Source of the DNA: Streptomyces sp. 7-21
GTDB lineage: Bacteria > Actinomycetota > Actinomycetes > Streptomycetales > Streptomycetaceae
DNA: 64,000 bases
Assembly: GCF_016741785.1 (NCBI RefSeq)
Contig: NZ_JAERRL010000018.1
Span: 1-64,000 of the forward strand
Direction: 5' to 3'
This document shows positions 27,042-35,781 of this stretch, piece after piece. Numbering within the stretch: the first letter of the stretch is position 1; every line of letters begins with the position of its first letter. A program made the position numbers and the translations under genes. The notes beneath the pieces were generated by a model. That model did no database searches. It was not told the DNA's origin and saw only the letters and a list, made by a program, of their open reading frames with translations.

Positions 27042-28229
27042 ATGAAGATCCGCTACCTGATCATGCACGCCTACGGGACGGGCGGCACGATCCGCACCGT
27101 CTTCACCCAGGCCAGCACCATGGCTGCGGCCGGACACGACGTCGAGGTCGTCAGCGTGCTGCGCCGCTCGGACGAGCCCCGGTTCCCGCTCGACCCCCGG
27201 GTGAGGCTGTGGGCGCTCACCGACCAGCGCCCTCATGCGCCCGCCGAGGAGCTGCCCCGCGGGCCGCTCGCGCGCCGGCGCGCGCAGCACGCGGCCGCGC
27301 AGGCGGGCAAGCCGCCGCACCACATTCCTGAGGGAGAGTTCGGGCACAGCCACTTCGACAGGCGCATAGAGCTTGCCACGATCGACTACCTGCGGCAGCT
27401 CACGGACGGGATCCTGGTCACCACCCGCCCCGCGCTGAACATACTGGCCGCCCTGTTCGCCACCTCGGGCGTGGTCAAAGTGGCGCAGGAGCACATGAAC
27501 CTCTCCACGCACCGTCCCGACGTGCGGGAGGCCATCGCCCGGCTGTACCCGGCGTTCGACGCCGTCGCCGTCCTCACGCACCGGGACCGCCAGGACTACG
27601 AGCAGTGGGCGCCGGGCACCCGCGTCGTCCGCGTGCCGAACGCGGTGCACTCGCTGAAGCAGAAGCCGTCGACCTGCTCCAGCAAGATCGCCGTGGCCGC
27701 GGGGAGGTTCCGCACGCAGAAGGGGTTCGACATGCTGATCCCCGCCTTCGCGCAGGCGGTGGAGGAGTTCCCCGACTGGCAGCTGCGTATCTTCGGCTCC
27801 GGCGAGAAGCAGGGCCAGCTGCGTCGCCTCATCGAGAAGCACCACATGTACAACCACATCTTCTTGATGGGGATGACCGACAAGCTGGACGACGAGCTGG
27901 CCAAGGCCTCGATGTATGTGCTGAGTTCGCGCTTCGAGGGACTGCCCATGGTCATGCTCGAGGCCATGTCCCACGCGCTTCCCGTGGTCAGCTTCGACTG
28001 CCCGACGGGCCCCGCCGACGTCATCACCGACGGCAAGGAGGGCCTGCTGGTGCCGCCGCGGGACGTGGACGGGCTGGCCCGGGCGATGAAGATCCTGATG
28101 GCGGACGAGGGGCTGCGGGCGGAGATGGGAGACGCCGCCCTGATGACCGTGCAGGACTACTCCCCCGAGTCCGTCCACGCCCAGTGGACTGAGCTGTTCG
28201 AGGAGCTGCTGGCGGAGAAGCGGCGCTGA
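27042..28229 (+). CDS. GT4-family glycosyltransferase
   Basis: This protein of 395 residues has the GT-B fold. The N-terminal acceptor half starts with MKIRYLIMHAYGTGGTIRTVF. The donor half begins near residue 215 (AVAAGRFRTQKGFDMLI), with SSRFEGLPMVMLEAMSHALPVVSFDCPTGP (split, E-x7-E type, about 292-322) as the sugar-nucleotide site. It lacks a signal peptide, so it works in the cytoplasm. It lies 15 bp behind the unknown protein and is last in the unit. The likely role is adding hexose units to a cell-wall or capsular polymer that the two sulfotransferases modify. Confidence 0.9.
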   Translation: MKIRYLIMHAYGTGGTIRTVFTQASTMAAAGHDVEVVSVLRRSDEPRFPLDPRVRLWALTDQRPHAPAEELPRGPLARRRAQHAAAQAGKPPHHIPEGEFGHSHFDRRIELATIDYLRQLTDGILVTTRPALNILAALFATSGVVKVAQEHMNLSTHRPDVREAIARLYPAFDAVAVLTHRDRQDYEQWAPGTRVVRVPNAVHSLKQKPSTCSSKIAVAAGRFRTQKGFDMLIPAFAQAVEEFPDWQLRIFGSGEKQGQLRRLIEKHHMYNHIFLMGMTDKLDDELAKASMYVLSSRFEGLPMVMLEAMSHALPVVSFDCPTGPADVITDGKEGLLVPPRDVDGLARAMKILMADEGLRAEMGDAALMTVQDYSPESVHAQWTELFEELLAEKRR

Positions 28230-28234
28230 GCCAT

Positions 28235-28266
28235 GCCGGCGGCCGGGCGGGCCCCCGGCCGCCGGC
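28235..28266 (+). terminator. Hairpin terminator after the glycosyltransferase
   Basis: A perfect 13-bp stem (28235-28247 with 28254-28266, loop of 6) starts 6 bp after the stop codon. Confidence 0.75.
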
Positions 28267-28377
28267 CGTATCGGTCGCGGGTCCGTCACGGCTCCGCCAC
28301 GGGACCCCCGTCCCGGCGTGCGCCGGCGCGTGCCGGGTGACTGTGAGGTGACTCTCGTAAAGCCTTCCCCAATTCAT

Positions 28378-28390
28378 TTACCTGCGGTAA
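28378..28390. promoter_or_regulatory. Candidate operator TTACC-TGC-GGTAA
   Basis: A perfect 5-bp inverted repeat with a 3-bp spacer lies 50 bp upstream of the DHA2 exporter start in an AT-richer patch. Exporters of this class are usually under TetR/MarR control, but no regulator gene is adjacent. Confidence 0.4.
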
Positions 28391-28439
28391 GCAAATTGTC
28401 TTAGGGTCACCTCATCGGTTGGTGTATGAGGGGAGACCA

Positions 28440-30020
28440 GTGACGCCGCGGACAACAACAGCACAGACGGCACAGACGGCCGGAGTCCCCGGCGCTACCT
28501 CCGGCCCGATGACGCATCCGCAGATCATGCGGGCGCTGTCCGGTCTGCTGCTGGGCATGTTCGCCGCGATCCTCTCCTCCACGATCGTCACCAACGCGCT
28601 GCCGCACATCGTGGGCGACCTCGGCGGCGGGCAGACCGCCTACACATGGGTCATCACGGCCACCCTGCTCGCCATGACCTCGTCCATGCCGCTGTGGGGA
28701 AAGCTCGCCGACCTGTTCAGCAAGAAGCTGCTGATCCAGCTGGCACTGCTCATCTACGTGGCCGGATCGCTGGTGGCCGGGCTGTCGCAGAACCCCGGCA
28801 TGCTGATCGCCGTCCGGGTGGTGCAGGGCATCGGGGTCGGCGGCCTGGTCGGCCTGTCGCAGGTGATCATGGCCGCAATGATCGCTCCGCGCGAACGCGG
28901 CCGGTACAGCGGCTACCTGGGCGCGACGTTCGCGCTCGCCACCGTCTCCGGCCCGCTCATCGGCGGCGTGATCACCGACACCCCGGGGCTGGGCTGGCGC
29001 TGGTGCTTCTACATCGGCGTGCCGATCGCGCTCGCCGCGCTCGTCGTTCTCCAGCGCACGCTGCGGCTGCCGCTGGTGCGGCGCGAGGTCCGCATCGACT
29101 GGGCGGGCGCGCTGCTGATCAGCTCGTCGGCGAGCCTGCTGCTGGTCTGGGTGAGCCTGGCCGGCCAGCAGTACGACTGGGTGTCGTGGCAGACCGCGGC
29201 GCTGGTCGGCGGCGGAGCGGTGCTCGGCGTGGCGTTCGTGTTCGCCGAGCGGCGCGCCAGCGACCCGATCATCCCGCTGCGGCTGTTCCGCGACGCGACG
29301 ATCGCGCTGACGACGGCGGCCTCGCTGTTCGTCGGCATCGCGATGTTCAGCGGGACGGTCTTCTTCAGCCAGTACTTCCAGCTCGCCCGCGGCCAGAGCG
29401 CGACCATGTCGGGCGTCATGACGATCCCGCTCATCGCCGGGCTGACCTTCTCCTCCACGCTCTCCGGCCAGCTGATCTCGCGCACCGGCCGCTGGAAGCG
29501 CTGGCTGGTGGCCGGCGGGGTGCTGGTCACCGCGGGCATGAGCCTGCTGGGCACCGCGCGGTACGACACCCCGTACTGGCGGGTGGCGGTCTTCATGGCG
29601 GTGATGGGCCTGGGCGTCGGCATGCTGCTGCAGAACCTGGTGCTGGCCGCCCAGAACCAGGTCGGACCGCGCGACCTGGGCGCCGCCAGCTCCCTGGTGG
29701 CGTTCTCGCGTTCGTTCGGCGGCGCCATCGGGGTCTCGGCGCTGGGCGCGGTGCTCGCCCAGCGGGTCAGCCACTACGCCGAGGACGGCATCGCGCGCCT
29801 GGGCGGCGGGCAGGCGGCTGAGGGGGCCTCCGCGCTGGAGGGCGGCAACATTCCCGACCTGGACCAGCTGCCGGGGCCGCTGCGCACGGTGGTCGAGAGC
29901 GCCTACGGGCACGGGATCGGGGACATCTTCCTGTACGCCGCGCCGAGCGCCTTGCTGACGCTGCTGATCAGCCTGTTCATCCGGGAATCGGTGCTGAAGA
30001 CGAAGGCCCAGGCGGGCTGA
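28440..30020 (+). CDS. MFS multidrug exporter, DHA2 family (14 helices)
   Basis: This protein of 526 residues has about 14 membrane segments, as in the EmrB/QacA family. Family motifs include STIVTNALPHIVGDLGG near 47-63, LWGKLADLFSKKLL, and motif C-like GATFALATVSGPLIGGVI. It exports drugs or toxic metabolites with proton exchange. GTG at 28440 is preceded by GGGGAG; TTG at 28419 or GTG at 28422 in the same frame are alternatives. It is monocistronic, with a small palindrome in its promoter. Confidence 0.9.
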   Translation: MTPRTTTAQTAQTAGVPGATSGPMTHPQIMRALSGLLLGMFAAILSSTIVTNALPHIVGDLGGGQTAYTWVITATLLAMTSSMPLWGKLADLFSKKLLIQLALLIYVAGSLVAGLSQNPGMLIAVRVVQGIGVGGLVGLSQVIMAAMIAPRERGRYSGYLGATFALATVSGPLIGGVITDTPGLGWRWCFYIGVPIALAALVVLQRTLRLPLVRREVRIDWAGALLISSSASLLLVWVSLAGQQYDWVSWQTAALVGGGAVLGVAFVFAERRASDPIIPLRLFRDATIALTTAASLFVGIAMFSGTVFFSQYFQLARGQSATMSGVMTIPLIAGLTFSSTLSGQLISRTGRWKRWLVAGGVLVTAGMSLLGTARYDTPYWRVAVFMAVMGLGVGMLLQNLVLAAQNQVGPRDLGAASSLVAFSRSFGGAIGVSALGAVLAQRVSHYAEDGIARLGGGQAAEGASALEGGNIPDLDQLPGPLRTVVESAYGHGIGDIFLYAAPSALLTLLISLFIRESVLKTKAQAG

Positions 30021-30123
30021 CCGCGGCGGCGCCGCCCGCCCCCCTGAGACGAGCGGGACAAAGCGGAGAAGCCCCCGAGAAGCAGCCGGCAAGCAGCTGT
30101 GAAGAACGAGAAGAAGCGGAGAA

Positions 30124-30166
30124 AAAAATTCCGCCGACGGACACGGTGCGTGATGGCCGTCGGCGG
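30124..30166 (-). terminator. Intrinsic terminator with T-run after DUF397
   Basis: A perfect 10-bp stem (30131-30140 with 30157-30166) is followed, in the leftward direction, by AATTTTTTTC, a textbook U-run that is rare in this GC-rich DNA. It ends the XRE/DUF397 transcript. Confidence 0.8.
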
Positions 30167-30215
30167 CATCGGAATCGGTGGCTGACGGGGACGGGACGTC
30201 CAGCGACGGGGCCGG

Positions 30216-30476
30216 TCAGGCGATGAGGAAGTCCGCCTCGCCCCGCTTGGCGCCGCGTATGAACGTCTCGATCTCCCGGTGGGTGTAGATCAGCGCGGGA
30301 CCGTCCGGATCGGTGGACTGGCGCAGCGCCACCCGCCCGTCGGCCAGCTTCATCGCCTCGACGCAGTTGCCGCCGTTGGTGCCGCTCCAGGGCTTCTGCC
30401 AGCCCTCGGTGCCCAGGTCCTTGGCAGGCATGCCGTTGTAGACACGGCCGGTCTTGCCGCGTTCGTCGTGGCCCAT
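30216..30476 (-). CDS. DUF397 protein, partner of the XRE regulator
   Basis: This small protein of 86 residues has the DUF397 pattern (WQKPWSGTNGGNCVEAM, then VALRQSTDPDGPALIYTHREIETFIRGAK in two parts). In Streptomyces, DUF397 proteins are encoded next to XRE-DUF5753 regulators and antagonise or modulate them, as WhiJ-type pairs do in development. The gene starts 5 bp after the stop of its regulator, so the two are translated together. Confidence 0.92.
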   Translation of the reverse strand: MGHDERGKTGRVYNGMPAKDLGTEGWQKPWSGTNGGNCVEAMKLADGRVALRQSTDPDGPALIYTHREIETFIRGAKRGEADFLIA

Positions 30477-30481
30477 GAGGT

Positions 30482-31339
30482 TCAGAGCTCCTTGCGAATC
30501 TCACCGAGGATGGCCCCGGTGTCCTGTACTCGTGCGGCCTGCGCGCTCATACGGTCGAGGACCTCGCGGTAGGCCGCCGTGTCCCGGGCGTCGTCCAGGT
30601 ACACCGCGCCGGTGAGGCTCTCCGTGTAGACGATGTCCGGCAGTTCCGGGATCTCGAAACGGAAGAGCTGGAACGGCCCGAACATGCCCGGATGCGGGCC
30701 GGCCCGGAACGGCATGACCTGGAGGGTGACGTTCGGCAGCGCCGACGCCTCGACCAGGCGGTCGATCTGATCCCGCATCACCTGGGGATCGCCGACCCTG
30801 CGGCGCAGCACGTGCTCCTCGACCACCGCCCACAGCAGGGGTGCGCGGGGCCGGGTGAGCAGCTCCTGCCGCTGCATACGCAGCGCGACGCGGCGGTCGA
30901 TCTCCTCCTCGGAGGCTCCGGGGAAGCCCGTCCGCAGCAGCACGCGCGCGTAATCCTCGGTCTGCAGCAGACCGGGGACGCAGTGGGGTTCGTAGGCCCG
31001 GATGACGCTCGCTTCGCTCTCCAGGCTGACGTAGAGACTGAACCAGTCGGGAAGAACGTCACGGAACCGGTGCCACCAGCCGGGGCGGTTGGCCTCCTCG
31101 ACCAGGGCGAGGAAGCTCTCGATCTCCTCGTCCGGGACGCCGTACCGCTCCAGGAGCGCCTTGACGTACAGCGGCTTGAGGCCGACCTCCGCCTTCTCCA
31201 TGCGGCGCACGGTGGTGGTGTTCACGCTCAGTGCCCTGGCCGCGTCCGCGAAGGAGCAGCCCGCGCGCTCGCGCAGGTCCCGCAGCCGCATGCCGAGGAC
31301 GATCTGACCGACCGTCGGCCCCGAGCGTGCTTCGGCCAC
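30482..31339 (-). CDS. XRE-family HTH regulator with DUF5753 domain
   Basis: This protein of 285 residues has an N-terminal Xre/HipB-type helix-turn-helix (about 15-65, including GCSFADAARALSVNTTTVRRME) and a C-terminal DUF5753 ligand/partner domain (about 90-270, with YEPHCVPGLLQTEDYARVLL). These are the WhiJ-like regulators abundant in Streptomyces and usually paired with DUF397 proteins. GTG at 31339 follows GAGGGAGA. The divergent promoter region behind it carries three palindromes that are likely binding sites. Confidence 0.92.
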   Translation of the reverse strand: MAEARSGPTVGQIVLGMRLRDLRERAGCSFADAARALSVNTTTVRRMEKAEVGLKPLYVKALLERYGVPDEEIESFLALVEEANRPGWWHRFRDVLPDWFSLYVSLESEASVIRAYEPHCVPGLLQTEDYARVLLRTGFPGASEEEIDRRVALRMQRQELLTRPRAPLLWAVVEEHVLRRRVGDPQVMRDQIDRLVEASALPNVTLQVMPFRAGPHPGMFGPFQLFRFEIPELPDIVYTESLTGAVYLDDARDTAAYREVLDRMSAQAARVQDTGAILGEIRKEL

Positions 31340-31413
31340 GGCGTTTCTCCCTCCTCGTCACCCCTGGCTGCTGGACGGCCCGCGCGTCCTCCCGCCGAAC
31401 CTGGGCGTAAGTG

Positions 31414-31432
31414 TGCCACACACGTAGTGGCA
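31414..31432. promoter_or_regulatory. Palindrome TGCCAC-N7-GTGGCA
   Basis: A perfect 6-bp inverted repeat, the leftmost of three in the XRE/ATPase divergent region, lies 75 bp upstream of the XRE start. It is a possible regulator site. Confidence 0.45.
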
Positions 31433-31452
31433 GAGACAGAGATCCGGTCGCC

Positions 31453-31469
31453 TTCTGCGAATTGCAGAA
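31453..31469. promoter_or_regulatory. Palindrome TTCTGC-N5-GCAGAA
   Basis: A perfect 6-bp inverted repeat with an AT-rich spacer (GAATT) lies midway in the XRE/ATPase divergent region. It is the best candidate operator of the three for the XRE-DUF5753 regulator. Confidence 0.5.
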
Positions 31470-31480
31470 CTCCCCTTGCG

Positions 31481-31504
31481 CTATGCGCACGTGCGTGCGC
31501 ATAG
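31481..31504. promoter_or_regulatory. 24-bp palindrome, 11-bp arms
   Basis: CTATGCGCACG is followed after TG by its exact complement CGTGCGCATAG. It lies 55 bp upstream of the ATPase gene start and 140 bp from the XRE start. The near-zero spacer suggests a dimeric protein site rather than a terminator. Confidence 0.55.
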
Positions 31505-31558
31505 TAAGCACGTGACCCGGCTCACGATCGCTTCGGCACAGGGAAGGCGGATTCGCGC

Positions 31559-32011
31559 GTGTCTCCTCTCCACGGTCTGACGCCGCTGCCGCTGCCCAGG
31601 TCGCGGCCGCTCGGCGCCGACGCGGATCCGCCTGGCGAGCGCTTCATCCTCCCGCCCCGGTCCGAATCGGCCACGGCCGCCCGGCTGCTCGTCACCCACT
31701 GGCTCGGCCGCTGGGGCATGCCGGAGCAGGTCAGGGAGACGGCCCGGCTGCTGGTCTCCGAGCTGGTCGCCAATGCCGTGCTGCACACGGACAGCCGGCA
31801 GATCATCTGCCGCATCGAGGCCAGCGGCCCGTGCCTGCGGCTCGAGGTCGTCGACGAGGGGTCCGGGATCCCCGAGGCACCCTCCGACCCGGGCGCCGAC
31901 GCCGAGTGCGGCCGCGGTCTGATGCTGCTGGACGCACTGGCCCACTCCTGGGGGGTGCTCCGCCCCGACCAGGGCGGGGGCTGCACCGTCTGGGCCGAGA
32001 TCCGCCCCTAG
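31559..32011 (+). CDS. ATP-binding protein, anti-sigma-factor kinase-like (HATPase_c_2)
   Basis: This protein of 150 residues has a GHKL ATPase domain like RsbW: an N-box ELVANAVLHT near 70-79, a G1 box EVVDEGSGIPE near 99-109, and a G2-like CGRGLMLLDALAHSWG near 119-134. Streptomyces carry dozens of such proteins, which phosphorylate anti-sigma antagonists or act in partner switching. The start is GTG at 31559, with GGAAGG 12 bp upstream. It overlaps by 4 bp, tail to tail, the gene of a SpoIIE-type phosphatase, its natural counter-enzyme. Confidence 0.88.
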   Translation: MSPLHGLTPLPLPRSRPLGADADPPGERFILPPRSESATAARLLVTHWLGRWGMPEQVRETARLLVSELVANAVLHTDSRQIICRIEASGPCLRLEVVDEGSGIPEAPSDPGADAECGRGLMLLDALAHSWGVLRPDQGGGCTVWAEIRP

Positions 32012-33687
32012 CCCGGCGCCTCGCGGCGCAGCAGCAGCACGGCCACATCGTCCTCGGTGGGACCGTCGACGCCGCTGGTGTCGCACACCAGGTCCGCCAG
32101 CGACTCCAGATCCGCGGGGCCCGCTTGCATCGCCTGGGTGACGCGGGCGATGCCCTCGTCCATGTCGCCGCCGTGCCGCTCGACCAGTCCGTCGGTGCAC
32201 ATCAGCAGCGTCTCGCCAGGGCGGAGCACCGTGTCGGTCACCGGGTACTCCGCCGGCACCCCCATGACAGGCATGCCGAGGGGCAGGTCGCCGGGGACGG
32301 GCAGCGGCGCCGCGCCGCCGTCCGCGCGCAGCAGCAGCGGCTCCAGGTGCCCGGCCCGGACCAGCAGCAGGCGCCCGGTGGCCGGATCGAATTCGGCGTA
32401 CAGGCAGGTGGCGAAACGCTCCGTCTCCAGATCGCCGAGGAAGCCTGCGGCCTGGGCCAGCACCCGGGTGGCCGGGTGCCCCTCGGAGGCATAGGCACGC
32501 ACAACGGTCCGCAGCTGTCCCATGACGGCCGTCGCGTGCGGGTCGTGGCCCTGGACGTCACCGACGGCGGCGGCGAGCCGCCCGTCAGGCAGCGGGATCA
32601 CGTCGTACCAGTCGCCGCCGATCTGCCGCCCCATCCCCGCCGAGCGGTAGCGGACGGCGATCCGCACGCCCGGCGCTTCGGGGATGCGGCGGGGCAGCAT
32701 GGCGTGCTGGAGGTTCTCGGCGAGGTCGTGCTCCTGCTCCAGCAGCAGGGCGCGCTGGAGGCTCTGGGCCACGACGCCGCCGAGCGCGACGAAGAGGTTG
32801 CGTTCGGCGGGGGGGAAGGGACGGTCGTCGGGGAACATGATGCCGAGCCCGCCCAGCGGCCGGGCCTGGGCGACCAGCGGAAGGTAGACGCTGGCGCCGA
32901 TCCGCAGCGAGCCGACGTAGGGCAGCAGGTCCGGGTAGCGGGTGACGAGCTCGTCGCGTGAGGACACGAAGACGGGCGTCTGAAGGCGCACGGCCTCAGA
33001 CAGCGGCAGGTTGTCCTCGATCCTGGCGTGCTGCAGCGGTCTGATGTCGAGACCGCCCGGCGTCGCGGGCACGACGCGCAGGCGGCTGCCCTGGGCGACG
33101 CCGAGCAGCACGGTCACCGCCCGGAGGCGGCCCAGGCCCCGCGGGCTCGCCAGCACGTCGGTGACCTCACGCACGGTGCGCGCGGCCGCGAGGGCGCCGA
33201 CCGCCTCCTCGACGACGCTCGCCCGGTGCTCCGGGGTGGTGCCGGGCGGCGGCTGGGCGGTGGTGCGGCCGAGTTCGGCGGAGGCGTCGCGGACGATGCC
33301 GATGATCCGGCGGGCGCGGCCCTCGCCGTCGCGGAGGATGCGGCCCTGGGTGTGGGTCCAGCGCAGCTCCCCGCCCTCGCTCTGGATGCGGAAGTAGGCG
33401 CCGTAGCCCTGCTCGCCCTGCCGGATGGCCCGGGTCACCAGTGCGTTGAGCCGGGCCCACTCGGCGTCGGGGATCCGCCGGCGGAGACTGTCCGGCCGTC
33501 CCTCGAAGTCCTCGGGGGCCATCCGGTAGAGGTCCAGGCCCGTGCGGTCCATGTGGAGCCGGTCGCGGTCGAGGTCCCAGTCGAAGCAGCCCATGCGGTT
33601 CATGGCCAGGCTGACCGAGGCCCCTACCGGCCAGTCGTCCGGCACCGGGGCGGCAGGCGGGGCCGCGGCCGCCTTACGTCTACGCAT
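32008..33687 (-). CDS. PAS-GAF-SpoIIE (PP2C-type) phosphatase
   Basis: This protein of 559 residues has a PAS sensor domain (about 25-140, with RWTHTQGRILRDGEGRARRIIGIVRD), a GAF-like domain (about 160-315) and a C-terminal SpoIIE phosphatase domain (about 335-555). The latter has GGDWYDVIPLPDGRLAAAVGDVQGHD (split) with the metal-binding Asp residues, and LMCTDGLVE near the end. Such enzymes dephosphorylate anti-sigma-factor antagonists in response to signals sensed by PAS/GAF. It is soluble. It faces the HATPase gene, with which it probably forms a kinase/phosphatase pair, although they are not co-transcribed. Confidence 0.9.
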   Translation of the reverse strand: MRRRKAAAAPPAAPVPDDWPVGASVSLAMNRMGCFDWDLDRDRLHMDRTGLDLYRMAPEDFEGRPDSLRRRIPDAEWARLNALVTRAIRQGEQGYGAYFRIQSEGGELRWTHTQGRILRDGEGRARRIIGIVRDASAELGRTTAQPPPGTTPEHRASVVEEAVGALAAARTVREVTDVLASPRGLGRLRAVTVLLGVAQGSRLRVVPATPGGLDIRPLQHARIEDNLPLSEAVRLQTPVFVSSRDELVTRYPDLLPYVGSLRIGASVYLPLVAQARPLGGLGIMFPDDRPFPPAERNLFVALGGVVAQSLQRALLLEQEHDLAENLQHAMLPRRIPEAPGVRIAVRYRSAGMGRQIGGDWYDVIPLPDGRLAAAVGDVQGHDPHATAVMGQLRTVVRAYASEGHPATRVLAQAAGFLGDLETERFATCLYAEFDPATGRLLLVRAGHLEPLLLRADGGAAPLPVPGDLPLGMPVMGVPAEYPVTDTVLRPGETLLMCTDGLVERHGGDMDEGIARVTQAMQAGPADLESLADLVCDTSGVDGPTEDDVAVLLLRREAPG

Positions 33688-33945
33688 GTCCCATCCGCAC
33701 AGCGAGGAGGCTGATGCCCTTTTTATGATGGTAAGACCTTATTCATCCACACCTTCACTCGTGCATTCACCCGAGCGAGGGGGTGACCCGACAGTGCCCA
33801 CCCTGTGACCTTCTTTTGACGCATGCACCCAGCTCGGCCGGGTAGGCGCGGCCCTATCTGCCCTGAGAGCCCGCCCTGGCCCGGCGGCCTGGCGCGGGTG
33901 ATGGGGGACACTCGGGAAGCGAAAAACAGAGAGAGATATGGATAG

Positions 33946-35679
33946 ATGAAGAGCGTGTCGGGTGATAAAGACTCCCTCGCAGCGAGTAGCCCCACAGGCC
34001 CGCTGCTGGGGAAGCCAGTGACCGATCCGGTCGTCTTCGGCGTCGCCGCCGCGGTGACCCTGTTCTTCGTGCTGTGGGGCACGCTGGCCACGGACAACCT
34101 CGCCGAGGTCTCCAGCGATGTGCTGGGTGAGGTGATTCACAGCGGCGGCTGGGGCTTCGTGCTCGCGGCCTCCGGGTTCGTGCTCTTCGCCCTGTGGCTC
34201 GCGGCCAGCCGGTACGGCAGGATCACGCTCGGCCGGGAGGGCGAGGAGCCCGAGTTCCGCACCGTCTCGTGGGTCGCGATGATGTTCAGCGCCGGCATGG
34301 GCATCGGGCTGATGTTCTTCGGGGTGTACGAGCCGCTGAACCACTACACGTCCCCGCCGCCCGGCACCTCCCCCGAGGACTCGGGGGACAGCATGGCCAC
34401 CTCGATGGCGACGACGCTCTTCCACTGGACCCTCCACCCCTGGGCCATCTACGCCGTCGTCGGCATGGCCATCGCCTACAGCGCCTTCCGGCGCGGCAGG
34501 CGGCAGACGATCAGCGCGGTCTTCACCCCGCTGATCGGCGAGCGGCAGGCCAACGGCACCCTCGGCCGCGTCATCGACATCCTCGCGATCGTCGCGACGC
34601 TCTTCGGCTCCGCGGCCTCCCTGGGCCTGGGCGCGCTGCAGATCGGCAGCGGCATCGAGGAGCTCGGCTGGATGGCGGACGTCGGCACCGGGATACTGGT
34701 GGTGGTCATCATCGTCCTGACGGCCGCGTTCGTGCTCTCGGCGGTGTCCGGCGTGGCCAAGGGCATCCAGTGGCTGTCCAACATCAACATGGTGCTGGCG
34801 GTCCTTCTGGTGGCCTTCGTCTTCGTGGTCGGGCCCACCGTCCTGATCCTGGACCTGCTGCCGACGTCCGTGGGCGCCTTCATCGGAGACCTGCCGGAGA
34901 TGGCCGCGCGCACCGAGGCCAGCGCCGGTGAGGGCGTCGCCGAGTGGCTGAGCGGCTGGACCGTCTTCTACTGGGCCTGGTGGATCTCCTGGACGCCGTT
35001 CGTCGGCATGTTCATCGCGCGCATCAGCCGGGGGCGCACCATCCGGGAGTTCGTCGGAGGCGTGATCCTGGTGCCGAGCGCCGTCAGCCTGGTGTGGTTC
35101 GCGATCCTCGGCGGCAGCGCCATGCGCGAGGAGGAACAGGGGGCCAACCTGACGGCGGACTCCACGCAGGAGGGCCAGCTCTTCGGCCTGCTGCGGGAGT
35201 ACCCGGTCTTCGGCCTGACCGCCGTCGTGGTCATGATCCTCGTCGGCATCTTCTTCGTCTCCGGCGCGGACGCGGCCTCGGTCGTGATGGGCACTCTGTC
35301 CCAGAAGGGCACGCTGGAGCCGTCGCGGCTCGTCGTCATCTTCTGGGGCGCGCTCACCGGCGCGGTCGCCGCGGTCCTGCTGCTCGTCGGCGACGGCGGC
35401 AGCACGGCGCTCGACGGCCTGCAGAACATGACGATCCTCGCGGCGCTGCCGTTCACCCTGGTGATGATCGGCTTGTGCGCGGCGCTGATGCGCGACCTGC
35501 GGCGCGACCCGCTGATCCTGCGCGGCGAGCAGGGCGAGGAGGCCGTGGAGCTGGCCGTGATCGCCGGACAGGAGAAGTACGGCGGCGACTTCGAGATCCG
35601 CATCGGCCCGGCCAAGAACAACGGGTCACCGGAGCCCGTGGGCAACGGCCGCGGCCCCCAGCGGGGTTCCGGCAGCTGA
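33946..35679 (+). CDS. BCCT-family betaine/choline/carnitine transporter
   Basis: This protein of 577 residues has 12 hydrophobic segments and BCCT hallmarks: SWVAMMFSAGMGIGLMFFGVYEPLNHY (split, about 104-130) and the Trp-rich segment VFYWAWWISWTPFVGMFIARISRG (split, about 341-364). It is a secondary importer of osmoprotectants, usually sodium-coupled. The long cytoplasmic tail after the last helix (about 520-577) is of the kind used for osmosensing in BetP, although its sequence is not conserved. The start at 33946 has no strong ribosome binding site. Confidence 0.92.
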   Translation: MKSVSGDKDSLAASSPTGPLLGKPVTDPVVFGVAAAVTLFFVLWGTLATDNLAEVSSDVLGEVIHSGGWGFVLAASGFVLFALWLAASRYGRITLGREGEEPEFRTVSWVAMMFSAGMGIGLMFFGVYEPLNHYTSPPPGTSPEDSGDSMATSMATTLFHWTLHPWAIYAVVGMAIAYSAFRRGRRQTISAVFTPLIGERQANGTLGRVIDILAIVATLFGSAASLGLGALQIGSGIEELGWMADVGTGILVVVIIVLTAAFVLSAVSGVAKGIQWLSNINMVLAVLLVAFVFVVGPTVLILDLLPTSVGAFIGDLPEMAARTEASAGEGVAEWLSGWTVFYWAWWISWTPFVGMFIARISRGRTIREFVGGVILVPSAVSLVWFAILGGSAMREEEQGANLTADSTQEGQLFGLLREYPVFGLTAVVVMILVGIFFVSGADAASVVMGTLSQKGTLEPSRLVVIFWGALTGAVAAVLLLVGDGGSTALDGLQNMTILAALPFTLVMIGLCAALMRDLRRDPLILRGEQGEEAVELAVIAGQEKYGGDFEIRIGPAKNNGSPEPVGNGRGPQRGSGS

Positions 35680-35704
35680 CCCGCTGCGCTGACCCGTGCC
35701 TGGA

Positions 35705-35738
35705 CGGCCCCGCCCCCGGATTCCCGGGCGCGGGGCCG
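35705..35738. terminator. Bidirectional hairpin
   Basis: A 9-bp outer stem (CGGCCCCGC with GCGGGGCCG) encloses an inner 5-bp stem, between the convergent BCCT and flavoprotein genes. Confidence 0.7.
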
Positions 35739-35781
35739 CCGCATCCCGCCGCGCGGCCGGCGGGCCCGGTCCGGCGGCCGG

